Assembly: GCA_900543485.1 (NCBI GenBank)
Contig: UQRM01000012.1
Coordinates: 9,586-73,585, forward strand
Source: an uncultured Eubacterium sp.
GTDB lineage: Bacteria > Bacillota > Clostridia > Peptostreptococcales > Anaerovoracaceae
DNA length: 64,000 nucleotides
Reading direction: 5' to 3'
In this document: piece by piece, positions 53,910 through 62,825 of the stretch
Position numbering within the stretch: the stretch's first letter is position 1
Layout of the letters: each line of letters starts with the position of its first letter
Made by a program: the position numbers and the translations under genes
The notes under the pieces: generated by a model
The model's database searches: none
What the model saw: only the letters and a program-made list of their open reading frames with translations
What the model was told of the DNA's origin: nothing

Positions 53910-55286
53910 ATGAACGAGAATGAAATGAGTAAGGCTTATATAGCAGATTATATAAGGAGAGCAAGGGAGGCTCAGGCGGAGTTCGAAAAGATGAGCCAGG
54001 AACAGGTGGATCTGGCGGTGAAGACTATAGGAAAGGTGGTATGCGATAACGCTGAGTATCTGGCGGAGATAGCTGTCGCCGAGACCAATATGGGTAATGT
54101 CCCTGATAAGATCGCAAAGAACAGGCAGAAGGCAAAGATAGTCTGGCATTCTCTGAAGGGGAAGAGATCCAGAGGTATCCTGGACACCGATGAGGAGACA
54201 GGGATAACCAGAGTAGCGAAGCCTGTGGGTGTGGTGGCGGCTGTGACTCCATGTACCAATCCGATAGTGACACCTATGAGCAACGCCATGTTTGCTCTCA
54301 AGTGCGGCAATGCCATAATCATCACGCCACATCACAGCTCTGTGAAGTGCAGTACGGAAACGGTAGAGATGGTAAACAGGGAGTTGGATAAGCTGGGATA
54401 TCCGAAGTATCTGATACAGATACTTGACGAACACTCACGGGAGCACACGAAGAACCTGATGGCGATGGCCGATGTGGTAGTGGCAACAGGTGGCGCAGGG
54501 ATCGTAGGGGCTGCTTACAGTTCAGGAAGACCGGCTTTAGGCGTGGGTGCCGGAAACGTCCAGTGTATCATCGATGAAGGCTATGACGCTAAGGTGGCGG
54601 TGCCTAAGATAATAGCGGGGAGGACCTTCGATAACGGCATCATATGCTCGGGAGAACAGTCGGTGATATTCCATGAGAAGGATTACGACGACGTCATGGC
54701 GGCCTTCGAGGCAGGCGGAGCATATATCATAAAGGACAGGAGACAGCTGGAAGCTGTGAGGAATGCCTTGTTCCAGGATGGGAAGCCTAATCGTCATTCG
54801 GTGGGACAGTCATGTGAAAATGTGGCGAAACTGGCGGGGCTGAAAATCCCGGACGATACGAAGATCATCGTAGTAGAAGCTGAAGGTACAGGACTCACTG
54901 ATCCTCTGGGAGGAGAGAAGATGGCTCCGGTACTGGCCGCATACAAGTATTCGACATTGGCGGAAGGCGTCGATATAGCGAGGGAGAACCTTGAAAAGGA
55001 TGGCAAGGGACATAGCGTAGCGTTCCATTCCGACTCGGAGGAGCATATAGAATATGTGGCGAAAGAGTTGTGTGTGTCCCGGTTCGTGATAAACCAGACG
55101 TCAGCCAACAGCGCGGGAGGAAGCTTCTACAATGGACTGGCACCGACCAATACACTGGGCTGCGGTTCATGGGGACACAACAGCATTTCCGAGAACCTGA
55201 CGTATACCCATCTGATGAACATTTCCAGAATAGCCCGCTACATGCCGGATAATCACGTACCTTCTGACGAGGAGCTGTGGGGATAA
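53910..55286 (+). CDS. CoA-acylating aldehyde dehydrogenase
   Basis: 458 residues from the ATG at 53910 (GGAGGTG upstream; the in-frame ATG-like start at 53877 is not supported). It resembles EutE, SucD and sulfoacetaldehyde dehydrogenase: GVVAAVTPCTNPIVTP for cofactor binding, catalytic Cys246 in NGIICSGEQS, and the C-terminal NTLGCGSWGHNSISENL. It would interconvert an aldehyde and acyl-CoA with NAD(P)H. No microcompartment shell genes are near, so a cytosolic enzyme of fermentation or aldehyde detoxification is likely; the natural aldehyde is unknown. It is followed after 12 nt by a GntR regulator. Confidence 0.87.
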   Translation: MNENEMSKAYIADYIRRAREAQAEFEKMSQEQVDLAVKTIGKVVCDNAEYLAEIAVAETNMGNVPDKIAKNRQKAKIVWHSLKGKRSRGILDTDEETGITRVAKPVGVVAAVTPCTNPIVTPMSNAMFALKCGNAIIITPHHSSVKCSTETVEMVNRELDKLGYPKYLIQILDEHSREHTKNLMAMADVVVATGGAGIVGAAYSSGRPALGVGAGNVQCIIDEGYDAKVAVPKIIAGRTFDNGIICSGEQSVIFHEKDYDDVMAAFEAGGAYIIKDRRQLEAVRNALFQDGKPNRHSVGQSCENVAKLAGLKIPDDTKIIVVEAEGTGLTDPLGGEKMAPVLAAYKYSTLAEGVDIARENLEKDGKGHSVAFHSDSEEHIEYVAKELCVSRFVINQTSANSAGGSFYNGLAPTNTLGCGSWGHNSISENLTYTHLMNISRIARYMPDNHVPSDEELWG

Positions 55287-55298
55287 GGAGAAGACGAC

Positions 55299-56027
55299 GT
55301 GGGATACGAAAAGATGACAGGGGAAGCTTCCCTTGCCGAGGAAGTGGCGGAAATACTGAGGACCCGTATTATAAACGGTCAGTACGCTATCGGTGAAAAG
55401 TTGACTGAAAATAAGGTGGCCAATGAGCTGAAGGTAAGCAGGACACCGATAAGGGATGCTTTCAAACAGCTTCTGAAGGAAGATTTGGTAGAATATATCC
55501 CCAATAAAGGGTTCTTTGCAAGAGGCTTTACCATCAGCGATATGGCCGACGTTTATGCCGTCAGGACATCAGTGGAGCAGCTGGCCATAAGGAGGGCCAT
55601 AGAGATGGCCGGTGACAGGGATATCGTCAGACTTGGGGAGCACCTGGAACTGATGAGCTTCTACACGGAAAACAATTTCTATGTAAAGCTGCTTCAGGCC
55701 AACGAAGAATTCCACAATATGATATATGTCATGACCGGAAGCAGATTCATCGTAAGGATATTGAAGACGTATCAGGACTACGTCCACATAGCGAGGAAGA
55801 ATACGCTGAAGAAAGAAGAGGATCTGCCGGGCATATACGCTGAACACGCGAGAATATACGAGGCTCTCAAAAATCGTGATGTGAAAGAGGCGGAAGAGGC
55901 GGTTCGCGTTCATCTGATAAGCTCCTGCCGCAGAGCTGAGGAGCGCTGGGCGGAAATGCAGGGCGGACCGGAGATGCGGCAGGACAGGCAGGAGGAAAAA
56001 GCCGGCCGGCATAGCGGCAAGGACTGA
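55299..56027 (+). CDS. GntR family regulator (FadR-type C-terminal domain)
   Basis: 242 residues from the GTG at 55299 with AAGGAG upstream. The winged helix-turn-helix at the N-terminus (LRTRIINGQYAIGEKLTENKVANELKVSRTPIRDAFKQLLKEDLV) is the GntR signature. An all-helical FCD effector-binding domain (~85-225) follows, with the usual D, H and H metal-ligand pattern (NEEFHNMIY, EHARIYEAL, VRVHL). It is encoded directly after the aldehyde dehydrogenase, which it probably controls in response to the pathway's acid or CoA ester. Confidence 0.9.
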   Translation: MGYEKMTGEASLAEEVAEILRTRIINGQYAIGEKLTENKVANELKVSRTPIRDAFKQLLKEDLVEYIPNKGFFARGFTISDMADVYAVRTSVEQLAIRRAIEMAGDRDIVRLGEHLELMSFYTENNFYVKLLQANEEFHNMIYVMTGSRFIVRILKTYQDYVHIARKNTLKKEEDLPGIYAEHARIYEALKNRDVKEAEEAVRVHLISSCRRAEERWAEMQGGPEMRQDRQEEKAGRHSGKD

Positions 56028-56050
56028 TACAGCCGCGGGATATGATATGG

Positions 56051-56108
56051 AAAAGACATCTGAAAAGACACAGGAAGAGAGCTTGTGTCCGGCAGATGTC
56101 TTTTTTTG
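56051..56108 (+). terminator. Terminator after the GntR gene
   Basis: AAAAGACATCTG (56051-56062) pairs with CAGATGTCTTTT (56093-56104), with an inner GACACA/TGTGTC helix and a long T run. The A-rich left side makes it usable from the opposite strand too. Confidence 0.88.
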
Positions 56109-56149
56109 ATGGACTTTGCTGTCGACGTCAGAGCTGGTGGCGTGATTGG

Positions 56150-57643
56150 TCATGATAACGTGTCCAGCAGATTTCTCAAAAGCAGCAGACTGCTTTTGGT
56201 ATAGTGGTTTTCCTCCGGCAACTCGTCCCACAGGGTCTTGATATATCTGTACATATCTGCAGCGATGGAGGGGTTGGTTATCATCAGATATTTGTTCATG
56301 GAATAGGAGTAGATGTAGGCGAACAGGCTGTCCATGGTGAAGACAGAACAGTCCCGGGGCAGGGAAGAGTTGCTGTCGGTTATGAGGAAAATATCAAAGG
56401 GAGGGTCGTCGCTGTTCATATGCTTTTTAACGAAATCGTATATGTATCGGATGTACTTGGCAAAGAATTTCCGTGGTACAACGATCTCTTCATCGGTCAA
56501 TATCGTGTGCATTGTCACCTGTTTTGCTGTCGCCAGAGACCGCTCCATTTCGCTGATATCCAGGATTATGTTATGGGTAAGGACATTATCAGCCATCATG
56601 AAGGGGTCGTATATCATTGATTTATATCGGGTAATGATGAGCTTCTTGGTTTCAGCATCGAAATCGTTACAGTCCATCAACTCCTCGAAGAGCTCCGGCG
56701 GAACGGGGAAGAGAAAAGGTGTCGGATCGTAGCAGCACAGCTTCCTTTCCGGGTCTGAGGAAAAGTTGACCCGGTCGAAAAATCGGGTAGGGTAGCTGGA
56801 GTAATTTATGAAAGACTGACAGCTCTTCAGCTGTTCCATGTAATAGTGTTGAAACCTGTAGAGGAGATCCCTGTTGGAAAATGTGTAAAAGCTGGAAGAT
56901 TTCTCGTTGGGGATATGGACAAAATTGGTGATGGCGAAGCTTTCTTCAAGTACGCAGAGCATGAAAGGATATCCGCTGGATTTGGTCATGTAGTAGGCAT
57001 GGTAGTTCTGAGAAAAGCATAGCTTGAGGAAGTTGTCCATGTTTATGATGGAGGAGCTGAGAAAGTAGCTGCTGTATATGAAGTGGACAGTGACGCCTTT
57101 AGCGGTAGCGGCTTTCAGTCTTTCTATCCAGTTGTTGTAGAATTTTTCCTCGCTCAGCAATTTGTCGACGAAAGTATCCAGCAGGATATAAAGGTTCCTG
57201 TTGTCGGAGAGGGAAACGGCTACGTCCAGCAGGAACAGCATAGCGTTTTTTTTCTGTATCGTTGTTTCCAGGACATTGAGTCCTATATTGGACGCCTGAG
57301 GAGGAACGAGAGCGTGGGAAGACGGGGAACCGGATGTTATATTTTTTTCTGAGAGCCACATGTCGATGGCGTCCTTGACCTCTTCCCTGGTTTCATATGA
57401 ATGACTGGGGTAATAATCGATGAGAAAGGATATGATGTTCTGATAGCTCATTCGTTCGTCCCAGTCCAGGATAAACGCGATGATGTTGGCGTAATGCTCA
57501 GATCTGTTGTTGAGCATTCTTTTTCCTGTACGCCATCGGCTGACCATCGATGCATCTACGTGGATAGCCGAGGCCATGTCTTTAGATTTGATAAACAGGT
57601 GATCCAGTATAAGAGAGAGCTGAGTATAAGATTTCTCTTTCAT
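56150..57643 (-). CDS. Large HTH regulator of unrecognised family
   Basis: 497 residues, AAGGAGG before the ATG. The first ~60 residues resemble an XRE-type helix-turn-helix (LFIKSKDMASAIHVDASMVSRWRTGKR). The remaining ~430 residues are a soluble domain with no recognised family, rich in aromatic residues. It is transcribed away from the creatininase/symporter/nitrilase operon, and a 10-bp inverted repeat overlaps its promoter, so it likely controls itself and that operon. Assignment as a transcription factor rests on the N-terminal motif and position. Confidence 0.65.
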   Translation of the reverse strand: MKEKSYTQLSLILDHLFIKSKDMASAIHVDASMVSRWRTGKRMLNNRSEHYANIIAFILDWDERMSYQNIISFLIDYYPSHSYETREEVKDAIDMWLSEKNITSGSPSSHALVPPQASNIGLNVLETTIQKKNAMLFLLDVAVSLSDNRNLYILLDTFVDKLLSEEKFYNNWIERLKAATAKGVTVHFIYSSYFLSSSIINMDNFLKLCFSQNYHAYYMTKSSGYPFMLCVLEESFAITNFVHIPNEKSSSFYTFSNRDLLYRFQHYYMEQLKSCQSFINYSSYPTRFFDRVNFSSDPERKLCCYDPTPFLFPVPPELFEELMDCNDFDAETKKLIITRYKSMIYDPFMMADNVLTHNIILDISEMERSLATAKQVTMHTILTDEEIVVPRKFFAKYIRYIYDFVKKHMNSDDPPFDIFLITDSNSSLPRDCSVFTMDSLFAYIYSYSMNKYLMITNPSIAADMYRYIKTLWDELPEENHYTKSSLLLLRNLLDTLS

Positions 57644-57671
57644 GACAAGCCTCCTTGTATGTAATACGTAC

Positions 57672-57700
57672 AGTATAAGCGTGAGTCAATTTTTTGTCAA
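57672..57700 (-). promoter_or_regulatory. Promoter of the large HTH regulator gene
   Basis: Minus strand TTGACA (57695-57700), 17-nt spacer, TATACT (57672-57677). The left arm of the 57682-57725 inverted repeat falls inside the spacer. Confidence 0.75.
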
Positions 57701-57725
57701 TATAAAATGATGGACAATTGACTCA
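57682..57725. promoter_or_regulatory. Inverted-repeat operator candidate
   Basis: TGAGTCAATT (57682-57691) and AATTGACTCA (57716-57725) are perfect 10-bp complements with 24 nt between, placed in the divergent promoter region between the HTH regulator and the 57806 operon. Confidence 0.6.
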
Positions 57726-57805
57726 TTTGTATTGCTATGGATACATATTGCTAATAAAATTATAAAATACAGTACTTAACGTGAATTTGACGAGGTGAAA
57801 CCCGT

Positions 57806-58381
57806 ATGAAAGATGTGAAGAAACCGATAAAGCGGCTGAAGCCAAGAAAGGAAAACGACGGAGGGAAGGAAGAAAACAAGGTCAAAGCTCTTGTTACATC
57901 GAAGATCGTAGAGATAGATGATCTGGCTGACCTGGCTCCCAAAAGGATGTTTCTGTTCAAGCCCCGTGTCGTCAGCGCCAGATTCTGCTACATCCCATGC
58001 AGAAAGGTAGTGCTGGACTATTCCGTATCCTTCTTCAGTGCGAAGCGAAATGACAGTGGACGTCTCACCTTCATCGTCGATGACAAAAAGGGGACAGGCG
58101 TCATAGAGGACAATATAAAGCTTCAGACTATGAAAAAACACATAGATGAGGAACTGATAGAGGATGAGTTTTTTTCGGACGAACAGGCGGTGAAGAAAGC
58201 TGTCGTGGACGCCAGGTGGAAGGTGCTGCTTTCCAGGTTCAAGAAACCGCCTGAGCTGGAGGTGGTCTCGGCGGAGAAATTCTACAGACCGTATTATGAC
58301 GTCACATATTCATTCGGCGGGAGAGAGAAGAAGGCATGGATACCTGCCGATAAGTACGGGACGTATTTTGTTTATAACTGA
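57806..58381 (+). CDS. Conserved-looking hypothetical protein
   Basis: 191 residues, GAGGTG 11 nt before the ATG. Highly basic N-terminus (KKPIKRLKPRKEND), no signal peptide or membrane span. A region around MFLFKPRVVSARFCYIPCRKVVLDYSV and a terminal YYDVTYSFGGREKKAWIPADKYGTYF suggest a small beta-rich domain. No family recognised. First gene after the operator region and 35 nt before the creatininase-like gene, so it is probably co-transcribed with that operon. Confidence 0.65.
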   Translation: MKDVKKPIKRLKPRKENDGGKEENKVKALVTSKIVEIDDLADLAPKRMFLFKPRVVSARFCYIPCRKVVLDYSVSFFSAKRNDSGRLTFIVDDKKGTGVIEDNIKLQTMKKHIDEELIEDEFFSDEQAVKKAVVDARWKVLLSRFKKPPELEVVSAEKFYRPYYDVTYSFGGREKKAWIPADKYGTYFVYN

Positions 58382-58416
58382 TTCATTGTTATCATTTTAA
58401 AGAAGGAGGTCGAGCA

Positions 58417-59157
58417 ATGGACAAAAATCTTATAGCGGAAATGACTCTGGAAGAATTCGGGAGATTTATCAAGGAGTCAGATACCGCGATCTTTCCTGTA
58501 GGGGCTACGGAAGCCTATGGTCTTCATCTGCCTATGGGTTCCGACTGGATGGTCACCTATGAGGTAGCCAGACGGGTAGCCGGAGAGGCTGACTGTTTCG
58601 TAGCGCCTCCCATCACATATGGATTTTCCGAGGATCTGATGTGCTATACGGGGACCCTGACAGTTTCCACGCAGACACTGATATCCATCTACCGCGATGT
58701 GATGGAAAGTCTCAGGAGACAGGGGATAAAGAAGGTGCTGTTCCTGTGTGGACATGTAGGTAATATAGGAGCTATCGACCAGGTGGCTTGCGAGTTCATG
58801 AGGGATTATGGGATGGAATGCGCCCATATAGACTGGTGGCGTTTTGTATTCAACATCAACAAGGAGCTGATGGAGAGTGAATTCCCTCAGGGCCATGCCG
58901 CCGAGGTGGGCACATCCGTACTGAAGTATCTCTTCCCTGAGATGGTCGTGGAAGATAAGATGATGAGCAAAAGCATCCATGACAGGACGGATCGGGAGGA
59001 AACGCCGAACCTGTATGTATACGAGTACTTTACAGCTGATACGGAAACATCGGTTTTAGGAGATCCGTTTGCCGGAAGCGCTGAAAAGGGCGAAAAGATG
59101 ATAGATAACGCAGTAAAGGTAATCGTGGATTTCCTTGAAAGATGGAAGAAGCAGTAA
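58417..59157 (+). CDS. Creatininase family protein, altered metal site
   Basis: 246 residues, AAGGAGG before the ATG. The creatininase fold is clear from PVGATEAYGLHLPMGSD near the N-terminus, CGHVGNIGAID in the middle and FPQGHAAEVGTS later. Creatininase and relatives normally read E-x-HG-x-HLP and GHGGN; here the first of those histidines is replaced by Tyr (EAYG) and the second motif has Val. One of the two metal sites may therefore be lost or altered. The family hydrolyses cyclic or linear amides (creatinine, N-formyl or lactam groups). Its position with a symporter and a nitrilase-fold enzyme suggests catabolism of an amide. Confidence 0.8.
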   Translation: MDKNLIAEMTLEEFGRFIKESDTAIFPVGATEAYGLHLPMGSDWMVTYEVARRVAGEADCFVAPPITYGFSEDLMCYTGTLTVSTQTLISIYRDVMESLRRQGIKKVLFLCGHVGNIGAIDQVACEFMRDYGMECAHIDWWRFVFNINKELMESEFPQGHAAEVGTSVLKYLFPEMVVEDKMMSKSIHDRTDREETPNLYVYEYFTADTETSVLGDPFAGSAEKGEKMIDNAVKVIVDFLERWKKQ

Positions 59158-59169
59158 AGGAGGAAGAAA

Positions 59170-60618
59170 ATGTTACATATCAATGTGCCTTGGAACGGGC
59201 TTGATACCGTCATCCTCATCGGCTATTTCGTGCTGATGATAGGTATCGGCCTTCGCTTCAGGAGCAAGGCAAGGGCCAGCATGAGCAGCTACTTCCTGTC
59301 GGGAAGATCGCTGACGCTGCCGCTGGTCATCGGAACGATGATGACTTCATGGTATGACGGCTATTCCGTAGTGGGCGTAGCTGAATATGGTGCTACTATA
59401 GGTATCGCAGGAATGATAGTATACGTTATCCCATGCACCATATCCAGGATACCGTTCGCTCTCTGGATAGCGCCGCTTGTAAGAGGTAAGATACCTGAGG
59501 ACGTTATGACTATACCTGACCTGATGGAGTATCTGTACAACAGAAAGGCCAAGGTGTTCTCAACGATAGCGGTATTGGCAGGTGTACTCTACAACGGAGC
59601 CAATATCACGGTAATATCCCAGCTGCTGGCATTGATGTTCGATATGCCGGCGGTGATCTCCGTCATCGTATCGGGAGCGGTAGTAGGTATATACGTACTG
59701 GCCTCGGGAATGTGGTCTGTGACCATGACTGATACCTTCCAGCTGGGCTTCATCAGCTTCTCGGTAGGTATAGGAGTTATCGCTGTGATGAACATGACAG
59801 GCGGATGGGACGCTATCTTCGCGACTCTCGGGACAGAAGCCCCTACGCTGTTCGAGCCTATGGGCGGTATGAGCGGTCTTACGGCGTTGTCCTGGGCGTT
59901 GATAGGTCTGGCCATCTACACCGAGCCGATGATGTACCAGCGGTTCTCGGCGTCCGACTCAGCTAAGACAGCGAAGCGTTCCTTCATGTTCTGCATCCCT
60001 ATGTGGCTGGTGTTCTCGACAGCAGTTATCATGATGGGATTCTGCGCAAGGACTCTCCATCCGGAAGAGGAGTTCTACAGAGCATTCTGGATAACCGTAT
60101 TCGATGCGCTGCCTGGCGGACTGAGAGGTCTTTTCGTAGCGGGGCTCATAGCAGCTGTAATGTCCACTCTTTCCAGTTACATACTGGTACAGGCTGCTGC
60201 CTGCACCAAGGATCTGTACACCGGTATCACAGGCAAGACGGTAAGCGACGAGAAGATGATAAAGTGGAACAACATAGCAACAGTGTTCATCATCATATTC
60301 TCCATGCTGGCAACGTCCCAGTGGATGTCGGGCGTAGTCAACGCCATGTACTTCGTAACGGGATTCCAGGTGGCCGGTCTGATGGTTCCGCTTGTAGTTG
60401 GACTGTTCTACAAGAAGAGGACGCCGCAGGCGGGCTGGATAAGCATGGCCTTCGGATTTGCTTTCTGGCTGTTCTGGAACTACCTGATGGCTGACAGGAC
60501 GGGAGTCCCTGCCAACAATATCACATGGGTAGCGGCGTTCATACTCTACATGATCATATGCAAGATCACCTATAAGGGCGAAAGCGGCAAGACCGCGAAA
60601 CTCGAACAGGGGGTGTAA
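59170..60618 (+). CDS. Sodium:solute symporter (SSS family)
   Basis: 482 residues, about 13 transmembrane spans, AAGGAGG before the ATG. The N-terminal YFLSGRSLTLPLVIGTMMTSWYDG block and the TM5-TM6 region GVLYNGANITVISQLLALMF are typical of the sodium/solute symporter family (PutP/PanF-like). It drives uptake of an organic solute with Na+. Located 12 nt after the creatininase-like gene, so it most likely imports that enzyme's substrate. The next gene encodes a small membrane protein often found beside SSS transporters. Confidence 0.9.
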   Translation: MLHINVPWNGLDTVILIGYFVLMIGIGLRFRSKARASMSSYFLSGRSLTLPLVIGTMMTSWYDGYSVVGVAEYGATIGIAGMIVYVIPCTISRIPFALWIAPLVRGKIPEDVMTIPDLMEYLYNRKAKVFSTIAVLAGVLYNGANITVISQLLALMFDMPAVISVIVSGAVVGIYVLASGMWSVTMTDTFQLGFISFSVGIGVIAVMNMTGGWDAIFATLGTEAPTLFEPMGGMSGLTALSWALIGLAIYTEPMMYQRFSASDSAKTAKRSFMFCIPMWLVFSTAVIMMGFCARTLHPEEEFYRAFWITVFDALPGGLRGLFVAGLIAAVMSTLSSYILVQAAACTKDLYTGITGKTVSDEKMIKWNNIATVFIIIFSMLATSQWMSGVVNAMYFVTGFQVAGLMVPLVVGLFYKKRTPQAGWISMAFGFAFWLFWNYLMADRTGVPANNITWVAAFILYMIICKITYKGESGKTAKLEQGV

Positions 60619-60621
60619 ACT

Positions 60622-60954
60622 GTGGAAGATAACAAGAAAATGACCAATGAAAAAATCGGTAAGGATCCGGTGGTAACTGCCGTATCGCTGATAGTTATCG
60701 CGGTACAGTCGGTGATAATAATATTGGGGTTCATATACAGATGGGACTGGCTGGCGTATGAGTGCGCCGCCATGCTCATCATACCTGCGGCCATTGTGCT
60801 CTTTTACGGAGTCAAAGCGGTAATCGATGCTGACAGGCTGATGACGGCAGGTATCAAGGAATTGGAGGAAGAGAAGGAAAAAGAAGAGCGATTTGAAGCT
60901 GAAATGATGGAAAGGGAAAAGAAACAGAAGGAAAATGAAGATCAACATAGCTGA
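60622..60954 (+). CDS. Small membrane protein beside the symporter
   Basis: 110 residues from the GTG at 60622. Two hydrophobic spans (VTAVSLIVIAVQSVIIILGFIY and AAMLIIPAAIVLFYGVKAVI) and a long Glu/Lys-rich coiled C-terminal tail. Three nucleotides separate it from the symporter stop, and its end overlaps the RraA-like gene by 20 nt. The family was not recognised; an accessory subunit of the transporter is a reasonable inference from position only. Confidence 0.7.
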   Translation: MEDNKKMTNEKIGKDPVVTAVSLIVIAVQSVIIILGFIYRWDWLAYECAAMLIIPAAIVLFYGVKAVIDADRLMTAGIKELEEEKEKEERFEAEMMEREKKQKENEDQHS

Positions 60955-61588
60955 CAGAAAGGAAGGAGTGGCGGCCGCCCTGGCCGCCAAGGCCGCCGGG
61001 GCTGATATAGCGGCGATAGGCCATTATACGGAATTCGGCTTTATGGATCCTGACATAAAATTTATGTGTGGACGTAATGCCAGAGTGGCAGGCAATGCTT
61101 TGACAGTCAGGATACCTGCCGAGGAGTCGAAGGCTCTCCATCTGGCTGTGAGCATGGCGCAGGAAGGAGATATCATCGTCATCGACAGGTGCAGTGACAG
61201 GTCTCATGCGGCCGTAGGCGAGATGATTGCCCTCTGCGCCAACACCAGGAAGGTGAGTGCCATAATCATAGATGGGCCAATGACTGATTTTGAGGAGATA
61301 AAGGATATCGGTATACCGGTCTTTGCCCGGGGGACCAGCGCCCTCACCACCAAGTTCATACACGATTGCGGAGAGATAAATTACGACATCTCCTGCGGCG
61401 GGGTGACGGTACATCCCGGAGATATGATAATGGCTGATAAGAACGGTATCCTGGTACTGCGTGATTTTGAAGCAGAGGAGTTGCTGGACACGGCAATTGC
61501 CGACCAGAAGCAGGAATCAGGCGAACGGGAACAGGTTTTGAACGGGACTACGCTGCAGCAGCTGTACGTTCCGGAGTATCCGGTTTAA
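60935..61588 (+). CDS. RraA-like family protein, altered active site
   Basis: 217 residues; the ATG lies inside the end of the previous gene with AAGGAAA upstream. RraA/HMG-aldolase fold blocks are visible: NARVAGNALTVRIP, DIIVIDRCSDRSHAAVGEM, IIIDGPMTDFEEI and PVFARGTSA. In the active HMG/CHA aldolases the third block reads DGxxRD, with the arginine and aspartate needed for pyruvate enolate chemistry; here Arg is replaced by Thr (DGPMTD). The protein may therefore act on a different substrate or be regulatory. Same operon as the symporter. Confidence 0.8.
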   Translation: MKINIADRKEGVAAALAAKAAGADIAAIGHYTEFGFMDPDIKFMCGRNARVAGNALTVRIPAEESKALHLAVSMAQEGDIIVIDRCSDRSHAAVGEMIALCANTRKVSAIIIDGPMTDFEEIKDIGIPVFARGTSALTTKFIHDCGEINYDISCGGVTVHPGDMIMADKNGILVLRDFEAEELLDTAIADQKQESGEREQVLNGTTLQQLYVPEYPV

Positions 61589-61603
61589 AAAGGAGTAAGA
61601 ACT

Positions 61604-62428
61604 ATGGGTAGAAAAGTAAGCATAGTAGGTATACAGAACTCACCTACAAAATATGATCTGGATAAAAATCTCAAGGATGCCATGGGACTTCTCGACGAGG
61701 CTCTGGGCTCATATCGATATGTAGATATCGCGGTGCTGCCTGAATACTTTTCCTTTGTTCCCGAAAACAAAGATACCCCGATAATAGAGGAGTACAATGA
61801 GGAAATCAAGGAGATGCTGGCGACGAGAGCCAAGGCTTATGATACGTATATCATAGGCGGAACAGTGGCAAACAAGCAGGAGGATGGGAACATCTATAAT
61901 ACATCCCTCGTCTTCGACAGGAATGGCGATATCATCGGTTCCTACGATAAGATACATCTTTTCGATGTGCTGGACGCCAAAGGAGATGAACAGGAGTCCA
62001 ATCAGATAACGAGAGGTGATCATCTGCTGACATTTGATACCGATTTCGGAAGGGTAGGGGTAATGGTATGTTACGATGTGCGATTTCCGGAAATGGCCAG
62101 GACTTATGCCTTGGCGGAAGTGGAGTATCTGATGGTGCCGGCGGCGTTTTTCGCTCCGAGATTCGATCATTGGCAGCAGCTCATCGGCGCCGCGGCTCTC
62201 GAAAACGGCATGTATGTAATGGGAGTCAATATATTCGGCAAGGTATGTGATACTCTTAACATGTGCGGACGCAGCCTTATCGTGGATCCGTGGGGTATAC
62301 AGATGGCTACGGCGCCAGATAAACCGGCTTTCATCCAGGCCTATGTTGATTCGGATTATCCGAAGCAGATAAGAGATGCTCTCGGTACTTTCCATAACAG
62401 AGTGCCGTCAGTGTACGATATCAAGTAG
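61604..62428 (+). CDS. Carbon-nitrogen hydrolase (nitrilase superfamily amidase)
   Basis: 274 residues, AGGAG before the ATG. The Glu-Lys-Cys catalytic triad is intact: E47 in VLPEYF, K116 in YDKIHLF and C156 in VMVCYDVRFPE. The spacing and CYDxRFPE pattern resemble omega-amidase/Nit2-like enzymes, which hydrolyse terminal amides of short dicarboxylates, but N-carbamoyl or other amides are possible. Last gene of the operon (15 nt after the RraA-like gene), followed by a strong terminator. It is the one enzyme of the operon with a fully standard active site. Confidence 0.88.
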   Translation: MGRKVSIVGIQNSPTKYDLDKNLKDAMGLLDEALGSYRYVDIAVLPEYFSFVPENKDTPIIEEYNEEIKEMLATRAKAYDTYIIGGTVANKQEDGNIYNTSLVFDRNGDIIGSYDKIHLFDVLDAKGDEQESNQITRGDHLLTFDTDFGRVGVMVCYDVRFPEMARTYALAEVEYLMVPAAFFAPRFDHWQQLIGAAALENGMYVMGVNIFGKVCDTLNMCGRSLIVDPWGIQMATAPDKPAFIQAYVDSDYPKQIRDALGTFHNRVPSVYDIK

Positions 62429-62449
62429 CGTTGTCACAGAAGCTTATTG

Positions 62450-62486
62450 ACGACCGCAAATGTACAAATTTGCGGTCGTATTTTTT
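62450..62486 (+). terminator. Terminator of the amide-catabolism-like operon
   Basis: Perfect 12-bp stem ACGACCGCAAAT/ATTTGCGGTCGT (62450-62461, 62468-62479) followed by ATTTTTTG. Confidence 0.92.
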
Positions 62487-62605
62487 GATGGGGCATTTTT
62501 GTCTGAAAAATATTTTGACTCGTAATTTTCAGAGGAAAAATTGTATACAAAAATACAATGTGCCTTTTTAAGACATTGAAACGTTGAAATTTCAAGGGAT
62601 TCGCC

Positions 62606-62634
62606 TTGAAGTGAAACGGGATAAATGTTAATAT
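62606..62634 (+). promoter_or_regulatory. Possible korA promoter
   Basis: TTGAAG (62606-62611), 17-nt spacer, TAATAT (62629-62634), leaving an unusually long ~190-nt untranslated leader. Confidence 0.45.
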
Positions 62635-62825
62635 GGATTCAGCAAGAGAAAGAGCGTTATTTGAGTAAGATTACTCCAAAATGAAAATGACGTCTTTCAC
62701 TAAAACGGTACGACGTCGACGAGGGCATTGCGCTGAGGGAATACAGCAAACTAGTCCTGTAATTGAACGGGACCGGTAAAGCCTTTCCGGTATATCATAT
62801 CATCGAAAATGAGAGAGGATAAACG

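Larger units (their letters stand above)
62429..62825 (+). other. Intergenic region and long leader before korA
   Basis: About 400 nt without a gene: terminator (62450-62486), an AT-rich stretch, a promoter (62606-62634) and a ~190-nt leader. The leader ends in a small hairpin (ACCGG..CCGGT, about 62769-62790) just before the ribosome site. No known riboswitch class was recognised. Confidence 0.5.

Noticed and set aside
59959..60990. 343-codon minus-strand frame opposite the symporter
   Set aside because: Antisense shadow; His/Tyr/Arg-rich translation typical of reversed membrane-protein codons.
62635..62825. Known riboswitch or T-box in the korA leader
   Set aside because: No T-box, specifier-loop or recognised aptamer consensus could be found; only a small hairpin is visible.
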